From Clostridiales bacterium (lineage in GTDB: Bacteria > Bacillota > Clostridia > Christensenellales > Aristaeellaceae), in contig SFFH01000033.1 in NCBI GenBank assembly GCA_004557905.1, forward strand, positions 1-48,335: 48,335 nucleotides of DNA. Direction: 5' to 3'. Positions within the stretch are counted from its first letter, which is position 1. Each line of letters begins with the position of its first letter. The notes under the pieces were generated by a model. That model worked only from the letters and a program-made list of their open reading frames with translations. It did no database searches and was not told the DNA's origin. The translations under genes were made by a program, and so were the position numbers. This document shows, piece by piece, positions 8,079 through 16,628 of this stretch.

Positions 8079-9191
8079 ATGTACAGAACCAATTACTGTG
8101 AAATCGATCTTGACGTCATCCGCCACAACGTGGGCGTGATGCGCGCCTGCCTTGCGGACGGCGTGAAATTCCTGGCGGTGGTCAAGGCGGACGGATACGG
8201 CCACGGCGCGGTGCAGGTCGCGCGCGCGGCGCTGGAGGCCGGCGCGTCCATGCTGGCCGTGGCGATTCCCGAGGAGGGCGCGCAGCTGCGGCAGGCAGGC
8301 ATCGACGCGCCGATTCTCGTGCTGGGCGGCATCGAGTGCGAGGCTGCGGAGGCGGTCGTTGCCTGTGGTCTTACGCAGACGGTGTTTGACGAGGCGCGCA
8401 TTCTGGCGCTGAACGCGGCGGGCGAAAGGCTGGGCCGGACGGCACAGGTGCACCTCAAGCTGGATACCGGTATGTGCCGCATCGGCGTGCGCACGCCCGA
8501 GGAGGTCCGCGCGCTGGTCAAGCTGATTGACAGCCTGCCGCATGTGGAGCTGACGGGCTGCTTTACGCACATGGCAACGGCGGACGAGGACGAGCGGGAG
8601 GATACATACCGCCAGATCGCGCGTTTTGAGGCGCTGTGCGCCGCGATTGCGTCCGTGCATCCGGGAAAAATCATCCGCCACGCGGCGAACACCGCATCGA
8701 TCTTCCGCTATCCGCAGGCGCATTTTGACATGGTGCGCGGCGGCATCGCGCTCTACGGCTATCCGCCGGTGCCCGAGGCCACGGGCCTGCGCCCGGCCAT
8801 GCGCTGGGTGACGCGCGCGGTGTATGTGAAGACGATCCACCCGGGCGACAGGGTGAGCTACGGCGGGCTGTTTGAGGCGGAGCGGGACACCCGCGTGATG
8901 ACGGTGCCGGTCGGCTACGCGGACGGCTACCGCCGCGGCATGACGGGCAAGGGCTGCGTGCTGGTGCGCGGCCGCCGGGCAAGGATCCTGGGCCGCGTAT
9001 GCATGGATCAGATCATGGTGGACGTGACGGACATTCCGGACGCGCAGGCGGGCGACGAGGTCGTGCTGCTGGGCGCGCAGGGGGACGAGATGATCGACGC
9101 GGACGAGATGGCCGCGTGGCTGGGCACGATCAGCTACGAGGTGCTCTGCAGCCCGGGTAAGCGCGTGCCGCGCGTGTACATGCATGAATAA
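8079..9191 (+). CDS. alr: Alanine racemase
   Basis: 370 aa, standard length. A PLP-dependent fold III enzyme that makes D-alanine for peptidoglycan (and, in spore formers, affects germination). The PLP lysine is Lys36 in VVKADGYGHG. The second catalytic base is Tyr261 in RVSYGG. HxxLDTGMxRxG occurs as LKLDTGMCRIG, and MDQIMVDVT is present near the C-terminus. A TATACT at 8034-8039 may be the -10 element, but its -35 box is weak. The stop overlaps the start of the 5-formyltetrahydrofolate cyclo-ligase gene by 8 bp, implying translational coupling. Confidence 0.95.
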   Translation: MYRTNYCEIDLDVIRHNVGVMRACLADGVKFLAVVKADGYGHGAVQVARAALEAGASMLAVAIPEEGAQLRQAGIDAPILVLGGIECEAAEAVVACGLTQTVFDEARILALNAAGERLGRTAQVHLKLDTGMCRIGVRTPEEVRALVKLIDSLPHVELTGCFTHMATADEDEREDTYRQIARFEALCAAIASVHPGKIIRHAANTASIFRYPQAHFDMVRGGIALYGYPPVPEATGLRPAMRWVTRAVYVKTIHPGDRVSYGGLFEAERDTRVMTVPVGYADGYRRGMTGKGCVLVRGRRARILGRVCMDQIMVDVTDIPDAQAGDEVVLLGAQGDEMIDADEMAAWLGTISYEVLCSPGKRVPRVYMHE

Positions 9192-9768
9192 GGACGAGCT
9201 GCGGCATGCCATGCGCGCGCGGCGAAGGGCGCTCTCGCAGGAGGAGCAGCGGCGCGCGTCGCTGGCGGTTTTGGAGCGCGTGCGCGCGTTCGCGCCCTAC
9301 AGGGAGGCGCGCAGCGTGATGGCCTACATGGCCTGCCGGGGCGAGCTCGACCTCTCGCCGGTGCTTTTGGACGCGCTTGCGCAGGGGAAGACGCTGCTGC
9401 TGCCCCGGTGCGAGGCGCCGGGCATCATGACCGCGCGCCGGGTGACGGATCTTTCGCAGCTGGCAGCAGGCGCGTACGGCCTGATGGAGCCAGCGCAGTG
9501 CTGCGCGGTCTTCCCGCCGGAGGAGATCAACCTGATCTTCGTGCCGGGCACGGCGTTTGACGCGTTGGGCGGGCGGCTTGGTCAGGGCGGCGGCTATTAC
9601 GACCGGTTTCTGGCGCGCACGAAGGCGCTGCGCGCGGGCGTGTGCCACGACTTTGCGCTGATCGCGCGCGTGCCGGCGCAGGCGCACGACATGCGCATGG
9701 ACTGCATTTTCACGCCCGGCGGCATGCGCTGCACGGGCGGCCAACCCAACGAACACAGGAGGACCTGA
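9184..9768 (+). CDS. 5-formyltetrahydrofolate cyclo-ligase
   Basis: 194 aa. Converts 5-formyl-THF to 5,10-methenyl-THF with ATP. Family marks: N-terminal LRHAMRARRRALSQEEQ (basic ATP-binding region), central LLPRCEAPGIMTARRV, IFVPGTAFDALGGRLGQGGGYYDRFL at about residues 117-143 (phosphate-binding glycine-rich loop) and the closing D-C-I-F-T-P segment. ATG 9184 lies within the end of alr. The next gene starts 1 nt after the stop, so this is the middle gene of an alr operon. Confidence 0.92.
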   Translation: MNKDELRHAMRARRRALSQEEQRRASLAVLERVRAFAPYREARSVMAYMACRGELDLSPVLLDALAQGKTLLLPRCEAPGIMTARRVTDLSQLAAGAYGLMEPAQCCAVFPPEEINLIFVPGTAFDALGGRLGQGGGYYDRFLARTKALRAGVCHDFALIARVPAQAHDMRMDCIFTPGGMRCTGGQPNEHRRT

Positions 9769-9769
9769 G

Positions 9770-10618
9770 ATGGACAAGGCGACGGAAAAGACGAAGAAGA
9801 ACAAGAAGAAAAAGCCGCTGCGCAGGGCGAAACACTGGGGAACTCAGGTGCTGCCGATGGCCGGCAGGCTGGCGGTGCTGCTGATCGCCATCGTCGTGCT
9901 GGGCCTCATGTTCAGCGCGCTGCAGGGCGTCGGCTCGGCGTGGCTGCGCGTCGCGCTGTCCGTGCTGATCGTCTCCGGCCTGCTGCTGCTGTGCCTGAAC
10001 GAGGGGATGACCCACGGCGCGCAGGACGCGCTGGCCAGCCGGAATTATGTGAGCCTGGAGGCCAAGGGCATCGCGCTGGAGGATAAGGATGACGCGGCGT
10101 GCTATCAGCCGCTCAAGGCGGTGTGCGCGGCGCTGGCTGCCTTCGGCGTGCCGCTCGTGCTGTCGGTGATCGTCGCGCTGTCGGCCAGGGACTACACCTA
10201 CGCGCTGCAGGACCTGCCGGCCTGGCTGACGGACAGCTACGGCAGCCGCGGCGACGTGCTCGCGCCGCTGGGTGCGTATACCGCGGGGCAGGGGCTGACG
10301 GCGCTTGACTGGATGCGCCTGCTGGTGCGCCTGCCGGAGATGATCTACATCAACTTCTTCGGCGACCCGCAGCGCATGAGCGCGATGATCGACAGGCTCT
10401 CGCCGCTGTTTATCGCCAGCTATCCGCTGGCCTACGCGGCCGGCTACCTGCTCGGACCGAAGGTCAACCGGAAACAGGAGAAGCAGAACCGCCGCGCCAA
10501 GAAGGCCGCCGTGCGCAAGGCGCAGAAGAGCAATCTGGTCGAGGAGCTCACCGGCGCGCAGGGCCAGGTGCACTACGGCCACCAGAAGGAAGAGCACAAG
10601 AAGAAGGAACTCGTCTGA
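9770..10618 (+). CDS. Hypothetical polytopic membrane protein with Lys-rich ends
   Basis: 282 aa, family not recognised. The N-terminus is very lysine-rich (KKNKKKKPLRRAKH), followed by two close hydrophobic segments (about residues 30-50 and 58-75), a third near 120-142, and one near 213-232. A positively charged tail follows (NRKQEKQNRRAKKAAVRKAQKS), ending in a His/Lys-rich stretch. Both ends are therefore predicted to be cytoplasmic. AGGAGG at 9757-9762 lies inside the end of the preceding gene, so it is translated from the alr operon mRNA. No function can be assigned. Confidence 0.7.
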   Translation: MDKATEKTKKNKKKKPLRRAKHWGTQVLPMAGRLAVLLIAIVVLGLMFSALQGVGSAWLRVALSVLIVSGLLLLCLNEGMTHGAQDALASRNYVSLEAKGIALEDKDDAACYQPLKAVCAALAAFGVPLVLSVIVALSARDYTYALQDLPAWLTDSYGSRGDVLAPLGAYTAGQGLTALDWMRLLVRLPEMIYINFFGDPQRMSAMIDRLSPLFIASYPLAYAAGYLLGPKVNRKQEKQNRRAKKAAVRKAQKSNLVEELTGAQGQVHYGHQKEEHKKKELV

Positions 10619-10633
10619 TCCGGGGAAGCAGGG

Positions 10634-10662
10634 TTGATTTGCCCTGCTTTCTCTGATATAAT
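10634..10662 (+). promoter_or_regulatory. Sigma-A promoter for the rsmD-coaD operon
   Basis: TTGATT at 10634-10639, 17-nt spacer, TATAAT at 10657-10662, about 50 nt before the rsmD start. Confidence 0.75.
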
Positions 10663-10713
10663 GCAAAGACTGAGGGTACACGGAGTTTTGACCGAAGGAG
10701 CAGGCGTTTCACC

Positions 10714-11286
10714 ATGAGGATTATCGGCGGATCGGCGCGCGGGCGCTCGATTGTCGCGCCGGCGGGCAGCAAGACCCGCCCGACGCAGGAGTATGTGCGC
10801 GAGTCGCTGTTCAACATCATCCGCTGGGATCTGCAGGACGCGCGGGTGCTGGATCTGTTCGCCGGCACGGGCGCGCTGGCACTGGAGGCGGTCAGCCGCG
10901 GCGCGAAGGACGCGGTGCTCATCGACATGGACCGCGACGCCTGCCAGGCCATCAAAAAGAACATGGAGACCTCGCGCCTTGGCGCGCAGTGCCGCCTGAT
11001 CGCCCGGGACTATGAGCAGGCCATGGCGCAGCTCGCGCGCGAGGGGCAGAAATTTGACGTGGTGTTCATCGACCCGCCGTACCGGATGGAGAATACCGGC
11101 GAAATGTGCGCGGCACTCTATGACAAGGGGCTGCTTTCCGATCACTTTCTCATCGTCGTGGAGCACCGGCGCGGCATGCCGCCGCTGCTGGATCTGCGCT
11201 TTGAGGCGTACGACTTGCGCAAGTACGGCGATACGGAGATCACGCTGGTGCGCCGCATGGCGCGCGGCGCGGAGGAGACGACATGA
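10714..11286 (+). CDS. rsmD: 16S rRNA (guanine966-N2)-methyltransferase RsmD
   Basis: 190 aa, standard length. SAM-dependent Rossmann methyltransferase acting on G966 of 16S rRNA. MRIIGGSARGR at the N-terminus and TRPTQEYVRESLFNII are diagnostic. The SAM site is VLDLFAGTGALALEA near residue 46, and the catalytic N2-methyltransferase motif DPPY is at 120-123. The stop overlaps the coaD start by 4 bp (ATGA), the usual firmicute rsmD-coaD arrangement. Confidence 0.95.
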   Translation: MRIIGGSARGRSIVAPAGSKTRPTQEYVRESLFNIIRWDLQDARVLDLFAGTGALALEAVSRGAKDAVLIDMDRDACQAIKKNMETSRLGAQCRLIARDYEQAMAQLAREGQKFDVVFIDPPYRMENTGEMCAALYDKGLLSDHFLIVVEHRRGMPPLLDLRFEAYDLRKYGDTEITLVRRMARGAEETT

Positions 11287-11777
11287 GGCGCATGATGTAT
11301 CCGGGCAGCTTTGACCCGGTGACCCGCGGGCATCTTGATATCATCACCCGGGCGAGCGCGCTGTGCGACGAGCTGATCGTCGCGGTGCTGCACAACCCCG
11401 ACAAGCGCGGCGCGATCCCGGTGAAGGCGCGCGTGCGGCTGCTGCAAAAGGCGTGCGCGCATCTGCCCAACGTCCGGGTGGTCGCGCGCGGCGGCCTGAC
11501 GGTGGACTGCGCAAAGGAATTCGGCGCGGACTGCCTGGTGCGCGGCGTGCGCCCGCTGGGCGATTTTGAGACGGAATACAGCATGGCGCAGATGAACCGG
11601 ATGCTCGGCGGCGTGGAGACGCTGCTGATGACGACTTCCGAGACGTGCGCCGGCATATCATCGAGCATCGTCCGCCAGATCGCATCGTTCGGCGGCGACA
11701 TTGACAGCCTGGTGCCCGAGGGGCTCGCGCAGGACATTCGCGCGGCGCTTTCGGGCAGGGAAGAGGAGGAACCCTAA
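11283..11777 (+). CDS. coaD: Phosphopantetheine adenylyltransferase
   Basis: 164 aa. Catalyses the penultimate step of coenzyme A synthesis (4'-phosphopantetheine + ATP to dephospho-CoA). PGSFDPVTRGHLD at residues 7-19 holds the T/HxGH nucleotidyltransferase motif (His17). RGVRPLGDFETE near residue 88 and ISSSIVRQIASFGGD near 126 complete the active site. It overlaps rsmD by 4 bp, and its stop shares a base with the next start codon at 11777, so rsmD, coaD and the coiled-coil gene are one transcription and translation unit. Confidence 0.96.
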   Translation: MRRMMYPGSFDPVTRGHLDIITRASALCDELIVAVLHNPDKRGAIPVKARVRLLQKACAHLPNVRVVARGGLTVDCAKEFGADCLVRGVRPLGDFETEYSMAQMNRMLGGVETLLMTTSETCAGISSSIVRQIASFGGDIDSLVPEGLAQDIRAALSGREEEEP

Positions 11778-12550
11778 TGGAACGCAATGACCAGATGGAG
11801 CACAAGCGCGATCCCCAGCAGATTCCCGCAGCGCTGCAGGGGCAGGCGTCCGCGCAGCAGGAGCGGCCCATGCGGCGCGAGCAGGCGCAGTCCGGCGCGG
11901 AGAGTATCGGCCAGACCGTGCGCGTGATCGATGCGATCGAGCGCACGCTCAGCGACGCGTACAGAGTTCCGCTCCGCAAGAACATGTGCGTGGTGGACGC
12001 CAGCGAAATGGCGGATCTGATCGGCCAGCTGCGCATCGCGCTGCCCAAGTCCGTCACGCAGGCGCAGAGCGTGCTCACGAGCAGCCAGCGCATCATCGAT
12101 GAGGCGAAGATGCGCGCGGACAAGACCGCGGACGACGCGGACAAAATCTACAACGACACGGTGACCAAGGCGCGCAAGTTCAAGGACGAGATCGAGGCCG
12201 AGGCCGAGGCCTTTGACAAGGAGACCCGCCGCCGCGCGCAGGAGGACGCCAATGCCATCCTCGCCGACGCCAACACCCGCGCCGAGCAGATCGTCTTCGC
12301 GGCGCAGCAGCAGGCACAGAAGCTGGTGGACGAAAACGAAATCTCCCGCCGCGCCCAGGCCTACGCCATGGAGACGCGCGAGCGCGCCGAAAAGGACGCG
12401 GACAGCATCTACACCCAGGCCTGCGTGCACGTGGATAAGATGCTCTCCGGTGCGGCCGCGGCGCTTTCCCGCAGCGCCAGCGAGCTGGCCGGCCTGCGCG
12501 ACAGCCTGCTGGGCCAGGGCCAGCAGCCGGGCGGCGGCAATCCGGTGTAA
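11777..12550 (+). CDS. Coiled-coil protein encoded after coaD
   Basis: 257 aa, not recognised as a named family. The first 40 residues are Gln-rich and probably disordered. Residues about 80-220 form a long Ala/Glu/Lys/Arg heptad region (for example ADKTADDADKIYNDTVTKAR) like DivIVA-type or V-ATPase stalk-like coiled coils. The tail is Gly/Gln-rich. No signal peptide or membrane segment is seen, so it should be cytoplasmic. Proteins of this sort beside coaD in clostridia are often labelled ATPase without support; no nucleotide motif is visible here. It starts on the last base of the coaD stop codon. Confidence 0.75.
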   Translation: MERNDQMEHKRDPQQIPAALQGQASAQQERPMRREQAQSGAESIGQTVRVIDAIERTLSDAYRVPLRKNMCVVDASEMADLIGQLRIALPKSVTQAQSVLTSSQRIIDEAKMRADKTADDADKIYNDTVTKARKFKDEIEAEAEAFDKETRRRAQEDANAILADANTRAEQIVFAAQQQAQKLVDENEISRRAQAYAMETRERAEKDADSIYTQACVHVDKMLSGAAAALSRSASELAGLRDSLLGQGQQPGGGNPV

Positions 12551-12589
12551 GCGAAAGCGACTTGCCAAAGCGGCAGAAAGGAATCACAG

Positions 12590-13546
12590 ATGAACGAAAA
12601 CAATACGCTGTATATCGTCGTTCCCTGCTACAAGGAGCAGGAGGTGCTGCCGGAAACCAGCAGGCGTCTGAAGGAAAAGGTGCTCGCGCTGCGCGCGCAG
12701 GGCAAGATCAGCGACAAGAGCCGCATCATGTTCGTCAACGACGGCTCCAGCGACAACACCTGGCCGATCATCCGCCAGCTTCACGAGCAGGAGCCGGACC
12801 TCTTCTCCGGCGTGAATCTCTCCCGCAACCGCGGCCATCAGAATGCGCTGCTGGCGGGCCTGCTGACGGCGGTCAACTACGCCGACATGATCATCTCCAT
12901 GGATGCGGACCTGCAGGACGACATCAACGCCGTGGACGCGATGGTCGATCACTATCACGAGGGCTACGAGGTGGTCTACGGCGTGCGCAGCAAGCGCGAC
13001 ACCGACACCTTCTTCAAGCGCTTCACCGCCGAGGGCTTTTACAAGGTGATGAAGGCGCTGGGCGTGGACATCGTCTTCAACCACGCGGACTACCGCCTGA
13101 TGAGCCGCCGCGCGGTCGAGGGCCTGGCCCAGTTCGGCGAGGTCAACCTGTTCCTGCGCGGCATCGTGCCGCAGATCGGCTACAAGTGGACGACGGTGAC
13201 CTACGAGCGCGCGGAGCGCTTTGCCGGCGAGAGCAAGTATCCGCTCAAGAAAATGCTCGCCTTTGCGGCGGACGGCATCACCTCCTTCTCCGTCAAGCCC
13301 ATCCGCATGGTGTTTTCCCTCGGCGTGGTCGTGTTCCTGGTGAGCCTCGTCATGCTGCTCTATGCGCTGGTCGCCAAGCTGACGGGCCACACCTCCGCCG
13401 GCTGGACCAGCCTGATGGGCTCTATCTGGCTCATCGGCGGCATTCAGCTGCTGAGCCTGGGCGTGGTCGGCGAGTACGTTGGCAAGATCTACAAGGAGGC
13501 CAAGCACCGCCCGCGCTTCATCATCGAGAGCGTGCTGAACAAGTAA
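12590..13546 (+). CDS. Family 2 glycosyltransferase with two C-terminal membrane helices (GtrB/CsbB-like)
   Basis: 318 aa. A GT-A domain of the dolichol-phosphate transferase class: YIVVPCYKEQEVL at residues 8-20, VNDGSSDNT near 45, SRNRGHQNALLAGL near 78, and MDADLQDD near 104 (DxD site). The last 100 residues include two hydrophobic helices (about 235-258 and 272-296), the layout of polyprenyl-phosphate sugar transferases such as GtrB or CsbB. It probably loads a sugar on undecaprenyl phosphate for wall-polymer or glycolipid decoration; the sugar is unknown. It follows the coiled-coil gene by 39 nt and ends at a clear terminator at 13554-13578. Confidence 0.9.
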   Translation: MNENNTLYIVVPCYKEQEVLPETSRRLKEKVLALRAQGKISDKSRIMFVNDGSSDNTWPIIRQLHEQEPDLFSGVNLSRNRGHQNALLAGLLTAVNYADMIISMDADLQDDINAVDAMVDHYHEGYEVVYGVRSKRDTDTFFKRFTAEGFYKVMKALGVDIVFNHADYRLMSRRAVEGLAQFGEVNLFLRGIVPQIGYKWTTVTYERAERFAGESKYPLKKMLAFAADGITSFSVKPIRMVFSLGVVVFLVSLVMLLYALVAKLTGHTSAGWTSLMGSIWLIGGIQLLSLGVVGEYVGKIYKEAKHRPRFIIESVLNK

Positions 13547-13553
13547 TCCCTTC

Positions 13554-13578
13554 AAGCAGGCGTGAAGCCTGCTTTTTT
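13554..13578 (+). terminator. Rho-independent terminator after the GT2 gene
   Basis: Stem AAGCAGGC (13554-13561), loop GTGAA, GCCTGCTT, then a run of six T. It closes the rsmD-coaD operon. Confidence 0.88.
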
Positions 13579-13586
13579 CGGCAAAA

Positions 13587-13709
13587 GACCTCATCCGTCT
13601 TGCCTGCGGCAAGCCACCTTCCCCATAGGGGAAGGCTGGTTTACTGCATAGCTGCTCGACAAACGAAGCCTTCCCCTCTGGGGAAGGTGCCCGAAGGGCG
13701 GATGAGGTC
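13587..13709. repeat. MITE-like palindromic intergenic element
   Basis: A 123-bp element with perfect 11-bp terminal inverted repeats, GACCTCATCCG (13587-13597) and CGGATGAGGTC (13699-13709). Inside lie four more hairpins: CTTGCC/GGCAAG, CCTTCCCC-ATA-GGGGAAGG, CCTTCCCC-TCT-GGGGAAGG and GCCC-GAA-GGGC. The whole can also fold end to end. I recall similar CCTCATCCG...GGGGAAGG elements as common in gut Clostridia. It carries no coding capacity, so any movement would depend on an enzyme elsewhere. Only one copy is in this window. Confidence 0.8.
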
Positions 13710-13769
13710 CTCGTAAGCATTCGCGCCCTTGTGCGGATATGGGACGCTACGTTTTTAGGAGAATAGACC

Positions 13770-15100
13770 ATGGACAATACACACATCATAACCATAGCGG
13801 CGCTGGGGCCGGACAGCGGCGAGATGCTCACGCTGGGCGCGCTGGAGGCGATGCGGCAGGCGGACGTGCTGGTGCGCAGGACATCGCCTTTCAGACGCTC
13901 GACGCGCTGTACGAGCGCAGCGAGGACTTTGACGAGCTGTGCCGCCTGGCCGCGGACGCGCTGGTGAAGAAGGCGAGGACGTGCGAACGCCTTTGCTACG
14001 CGGTCAGCGAGCCGGGCAGCGACGCGACGGTCCGCGCGCTGGCTGCGGCGCTGCCGCAGGACGTGACGCTGCGCGTGGTGGGCGGCGTGTCGCTGGCGGA
14101 TTGCGCGGCGTGCGCGGTGATTCCCTTCGGCGTGAACACGGAAAACCTGCGCACCATCACGGCGCTGTCGGTGACGGAGATGCGCGTGCAGGCGGACAGC
14201 CCGCAGGTCGTCACCGAGATCGACAACCGGTACCTCGCCTCGGACGTGAAGCTCTGGCTCTCCGACCTGTTTGAGGACGAGATGACGGTGTACTTCCTTG
14301 AAAACGCCGCGCAGCCGGGCGTTGCGGCCAGGCCCATCCCGCTGTGCGAGCTGGACAGGCAGGCGCACTACGACCATCGCACGGCGGTGCTGGTGCCGCG
14401 CGTGAGCGTGTACGAGCGCAGCCGCGCGACGTACGAGGACTTTGTGGAGGTCATTTCCCGCCTGCGCGGCCCGGGCGGCTGCCCGTGGGACCGGGCGCAG
14501 ACGCACCACACGCTGCGTCAGTACATGATCGAGGAGGCCTGCGAGGCGGCCGAGGCCATGGACGGCGACGACGACATGAAGATCGCGGACGAGCTGGGCG
14601 ACGTGCTGCTGCAGGTGGTGCTCAACAGCTGCATCGGCGCGGAGCATCGCGCGTTCACCGACCGCGATGTGACGAGCATGGCGGCGCACAAGATGATCAC
14701 CCGCCACGAGCATGTCTTCGGCAAGGCGAAGGCGGACAGCGCCCAGGCGGTCACCTCCGTCTGGGAGAACGCGAAAAAGAAGGAGCGCGGCGAGCAGACG
14801 GCGCTGGAGCGTGTGCTGGACATCGCCCCCTCGCTGCCGGCGCTGATGCGGGCGCAGAAGGCCGTGCGCCGCGAGCAGCAGGCCAAGGGCGAGCCGAGCA
14901 ATCTGAAGGCAGCGCTTGAGCAGGCGCGCCGCGCGGTGGATGCGTTGACCCAAGAGGGCGCGGGCGAAGGGGAGCTGGGCGCGGCGCTGATGAGCCTGTG
15001 CGCGGCTGCGCACGCGATGGACCTGGACGCGGAAACGGCGCTGCGCAGCGCGATTGCGGCCAACGTCGAGCGCCTGCGCAGGGAGGAGAAAAAGGCCTGA
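13770..15100 (+). pseudogene. mazG: MazG (YabN-type) with a broken N-terminal methylase domain
   Basis: Real start ATG 13770 follows TTAGGAG and begins the tetrapyrrole-methylase-like domain (MDNTHIITIAALGPDSGEML to ADVLVRR, 37 residues). Homology then resumes in another frame at AQDIAFQTLDALYERSEDF (from about 13879). Compared with YabN, about 12 residues around the conserved T-x-x-H-P are missing and the frame is shifted, as expected for a deletion that is not a multiple of three near 13877-13883. The rest is intact: the MazG domain has GGCPWDRAQTHHTLRQYMIEEACE and KIADELGDVLLQVVLNS, the EExxE and ExxD metal sites of nucleoside-triphosphate pyrophosphohydrolases. A start at 13739 gives a longer open frame but nonsense N-terminal residues. 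The MazG part might still be made from an internal start. Deletion versus assembly error is undecided. Confidence 0.8.
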
Positions 15101-15137
15101 TTTTCTGGGAAAATTTTGAGAAAAGGCCCGTTCCCTC

Positions 15138-15166
15138 TTGCATGTAAGCAGGAAACCATGTAGAAT
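15138..15166 (+). promoter_or_regulatory. Sigma-A promoter for hup
   Basis: TTGCAT at 15138-15143, 17-nt spacer, TAGAAT at 15161-15166, about 70 nt ahead of hup. Confidence 0.65.
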
Positions 15167-15242
15167 ATGGTTTAGTCGTCTTCCGGTTGTCCTGGCAGAG
15201 GGCAGCGCGGAGTGACCGTGTTTAAGGAGGAAATATCGTACC

Positions 15243-15518
15243 ATGAATAAGAACGAACTGAGCGCGGCAATCGCCGCCAAGGCGGGCCTGACCCGCAAGG
15301 ATGCCGAGGCTGCCGTTTGCGCGATGAGCGACATCATTGCCGAGAGCCTCAAGAACGGCGAAAAGGTCCAGATCGTGGGCTTTGGCGCGTTTGAGGTCAA
15401 GGAGCGTCCGGCGCGCAAGGCGCGCAACCCCAAGACTGGTGAGGAGATCCAGATCGGCGCCCGCCGTTCTCCGATGTTCAAGCCGGGCAAGGCGCTCAAG
15501 GAAGCTGTCGAGGGCTAA
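15243..15518 (+). CDS. hup: HU-type histone-like DNA-binding protein
   Basis: 91 aa, typical length. MNKNELSAAIAAKAGLTRKD at the start, GFGAFEVKERPARKARNP (the hinge and arm region that wraps into the minor groove, with the intercalating proline in the arm) and FKPGKALKEAV at the end are all diagnostic. The dimer bends and compacts DNA. It is preceded by its own promoter and by AAGGAGG, and followed by a strong terminator. The position after mazG is common in Firmicutes. Confidence 0.97.
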   Translation: MNKNELSAAIAAKAGLTRKDAEAAVCAMSDIIAESLKNGEKVQIVGFGAFEVKERPARKARNPKTGEEIQIGARRSPMFKPGKALKEAVEG

Positions 15519-15529
15519 TCAAAAGAACT

Positions 15530-15557
15530 TCCCGGGAGAAATCCCGGGATTCTTTTT
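15530..15557 (+). terminator. Rho-independent terminator after hup
   Basis: Stem TCCCGGGA (15530-15537), loop GAAA, TCCCGGGA (15542-15549), then TTCTTTTT. Confidence 0.88.
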
Positions 15558-15659
15558 ACGCCATGGGAAATTGCCGTACATCAGGCCTGAACGGCGTTAT
15601 TGGATCAAGCTGTTCGGAAGCGGGCGCAATGCTGCCGGCCTCCAAAGGAGAAAAGAAGA

Positions 15660-16577
15660 ATGAACTACATGGTGAAACCCCTGAGCTACGTGCTGCTGAT
15701 TGTGCTGGGGTATGCGCTCAAGCGCGCGGGGTTCTTCGGCCGGGAGGATTACCGGCTCATGTCCAGGATCATGATCAACATCACGCTGCCGTGCACGATC
15801 GTGCGCGCGTTCAGCGGATTCTCGAGAGATCCGCAGATGTTTTTGATCGTGGGCATCAGCTTCGTGTGCTCGATGCTGCCGCCGATCCTCATGTATCTGG
15901 CGACGCCCGGCGTCGATACCCGCCTGCGCGCCTACCGGATGATCAACATCGGCGGCTACAACATCGGCTGCTTCTCCCTGCCGCTGATTGAAGCGTTCTT
16001 CGGCGGCACGGGCGTGGTGGCGGCGTGCATGTTTGACGTGGGCAATGCGGTGATGATGACCGGCGGCGCCTACGCGCTGACCTCCACGCTGCTGAAAACC
16101 GGCGGCGAGACGCGGGAGAGCGCCCGGGATATCCTGATGAAGTTCCTCAAATCCGCGCCGTTTGACACCTATCTGATCGTGTTCCTGCTGATGGCGCTGA
16201 ACGTGCAGCTCCCGGAGGCGGTGTATACCCTCGCGCAGCCGGCGGCCAACGCCAATGCGTTCATCGCGATGCTGATGATCGGCATGATGTTCGAGCCGGC
16301 GGGCGACAGGACGAAGCTGACCGAGGCGGCCCGCGAGCTGGCTGTGCGCTACGCGATCGCCGCCGTGTTCGCGCTGGCATGCTACTTCCTCACGCCGTTC
16401 AGCCTGATCATCCGTCAGACGCTGGTGGTGCTGTGCTTCGCGCCGCTCTCCAGCCTCGCGCCGATCTACACCGACCGCTGCCGCAGCGATACGGCGCTGG
16501 CGAGCTTCACCAACTCCGTGTCCATCGCGGTCAGCCTCGTGGCGATGCTTGCGCTGTTGATGATTTTTGTTGCCTGA
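15660..16577 (+). CDS. AEC-family (auxin efflux carrier) transporter
   Basis: 305 aa with about ten hydrophobic segments in two halves. MVKPLSYVLLIVLGYALKRAGFF and NITLPCTIVRAF match the first repeat of the AEC family; NIGGYNIGCFSLPLIEAFFG carries the crossover-type glycine/asparagine region. Bacterial members such as MdcF or MleP move malonate, malate or similar acids; the substrate here is open. ATG 15660 follows AAAGGAG at 15645-15651. The longer frame from 15600 has no ribosome site. The next gene has its own promoter overlapping the end of this one. Confidence 0.85.
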   Translation: MNYMVKPLSYVLLIVLGYALKRAGFFGREDYRLMSRIMINITLPCTIVRAFSGFSRDPQMFLIVGISFVCSMLPPILMYLATPGVDTRLRAYRMINIGGYNIGCFSLPLIEAFFGGTGVVAACMFDVGNAVMMTGGAYALTSTLLKTGGETRESARDILMKFLKSAPFDTYLIVFLLMALNVQLPEAVYTLAQPAANANAFIAMLMIGMMFEPAGDRTKLTEAARELAVRYAIAAVFALACYFLTPFSLIIRQTLVVLCFAPLSSLAPIYTDRCRSDTALASFTNSVSIAVSLVAMLALLMIFVA

Positions 16578-16598
16578 TGCGCGGGATAACGGTATAAT
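16570..16598 (+). promoter_or_regulatory. Sigma-A promoter for the DUF362 gene
   Basis: TTGCCT at 16570-16575, 17-nt spacer, TATAAT at 16593-16598. The -35 box lies within the last codons of the AEC gene. Confidence 0.7.
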
Positions 16599-16628
16599 GG
16601 AATCAACACAACCGGGAGGACAGAGAAT

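Noticed and set aside
13739..13880. ATG 13739 as the start of a full-length 453-aa MazG
   Set aside because: The first 47 residues make no sense, whereas ATG 13770 in the other frame has a ribosome site and a good methylase-domain start.
12584..15499. Minus-strand open frame of 971 codons opposite the GT2, mazG and hup genes
   Set aside because: It runs through three real genes, two terminators and the palindromic element, with a composition typical of shadow frames.
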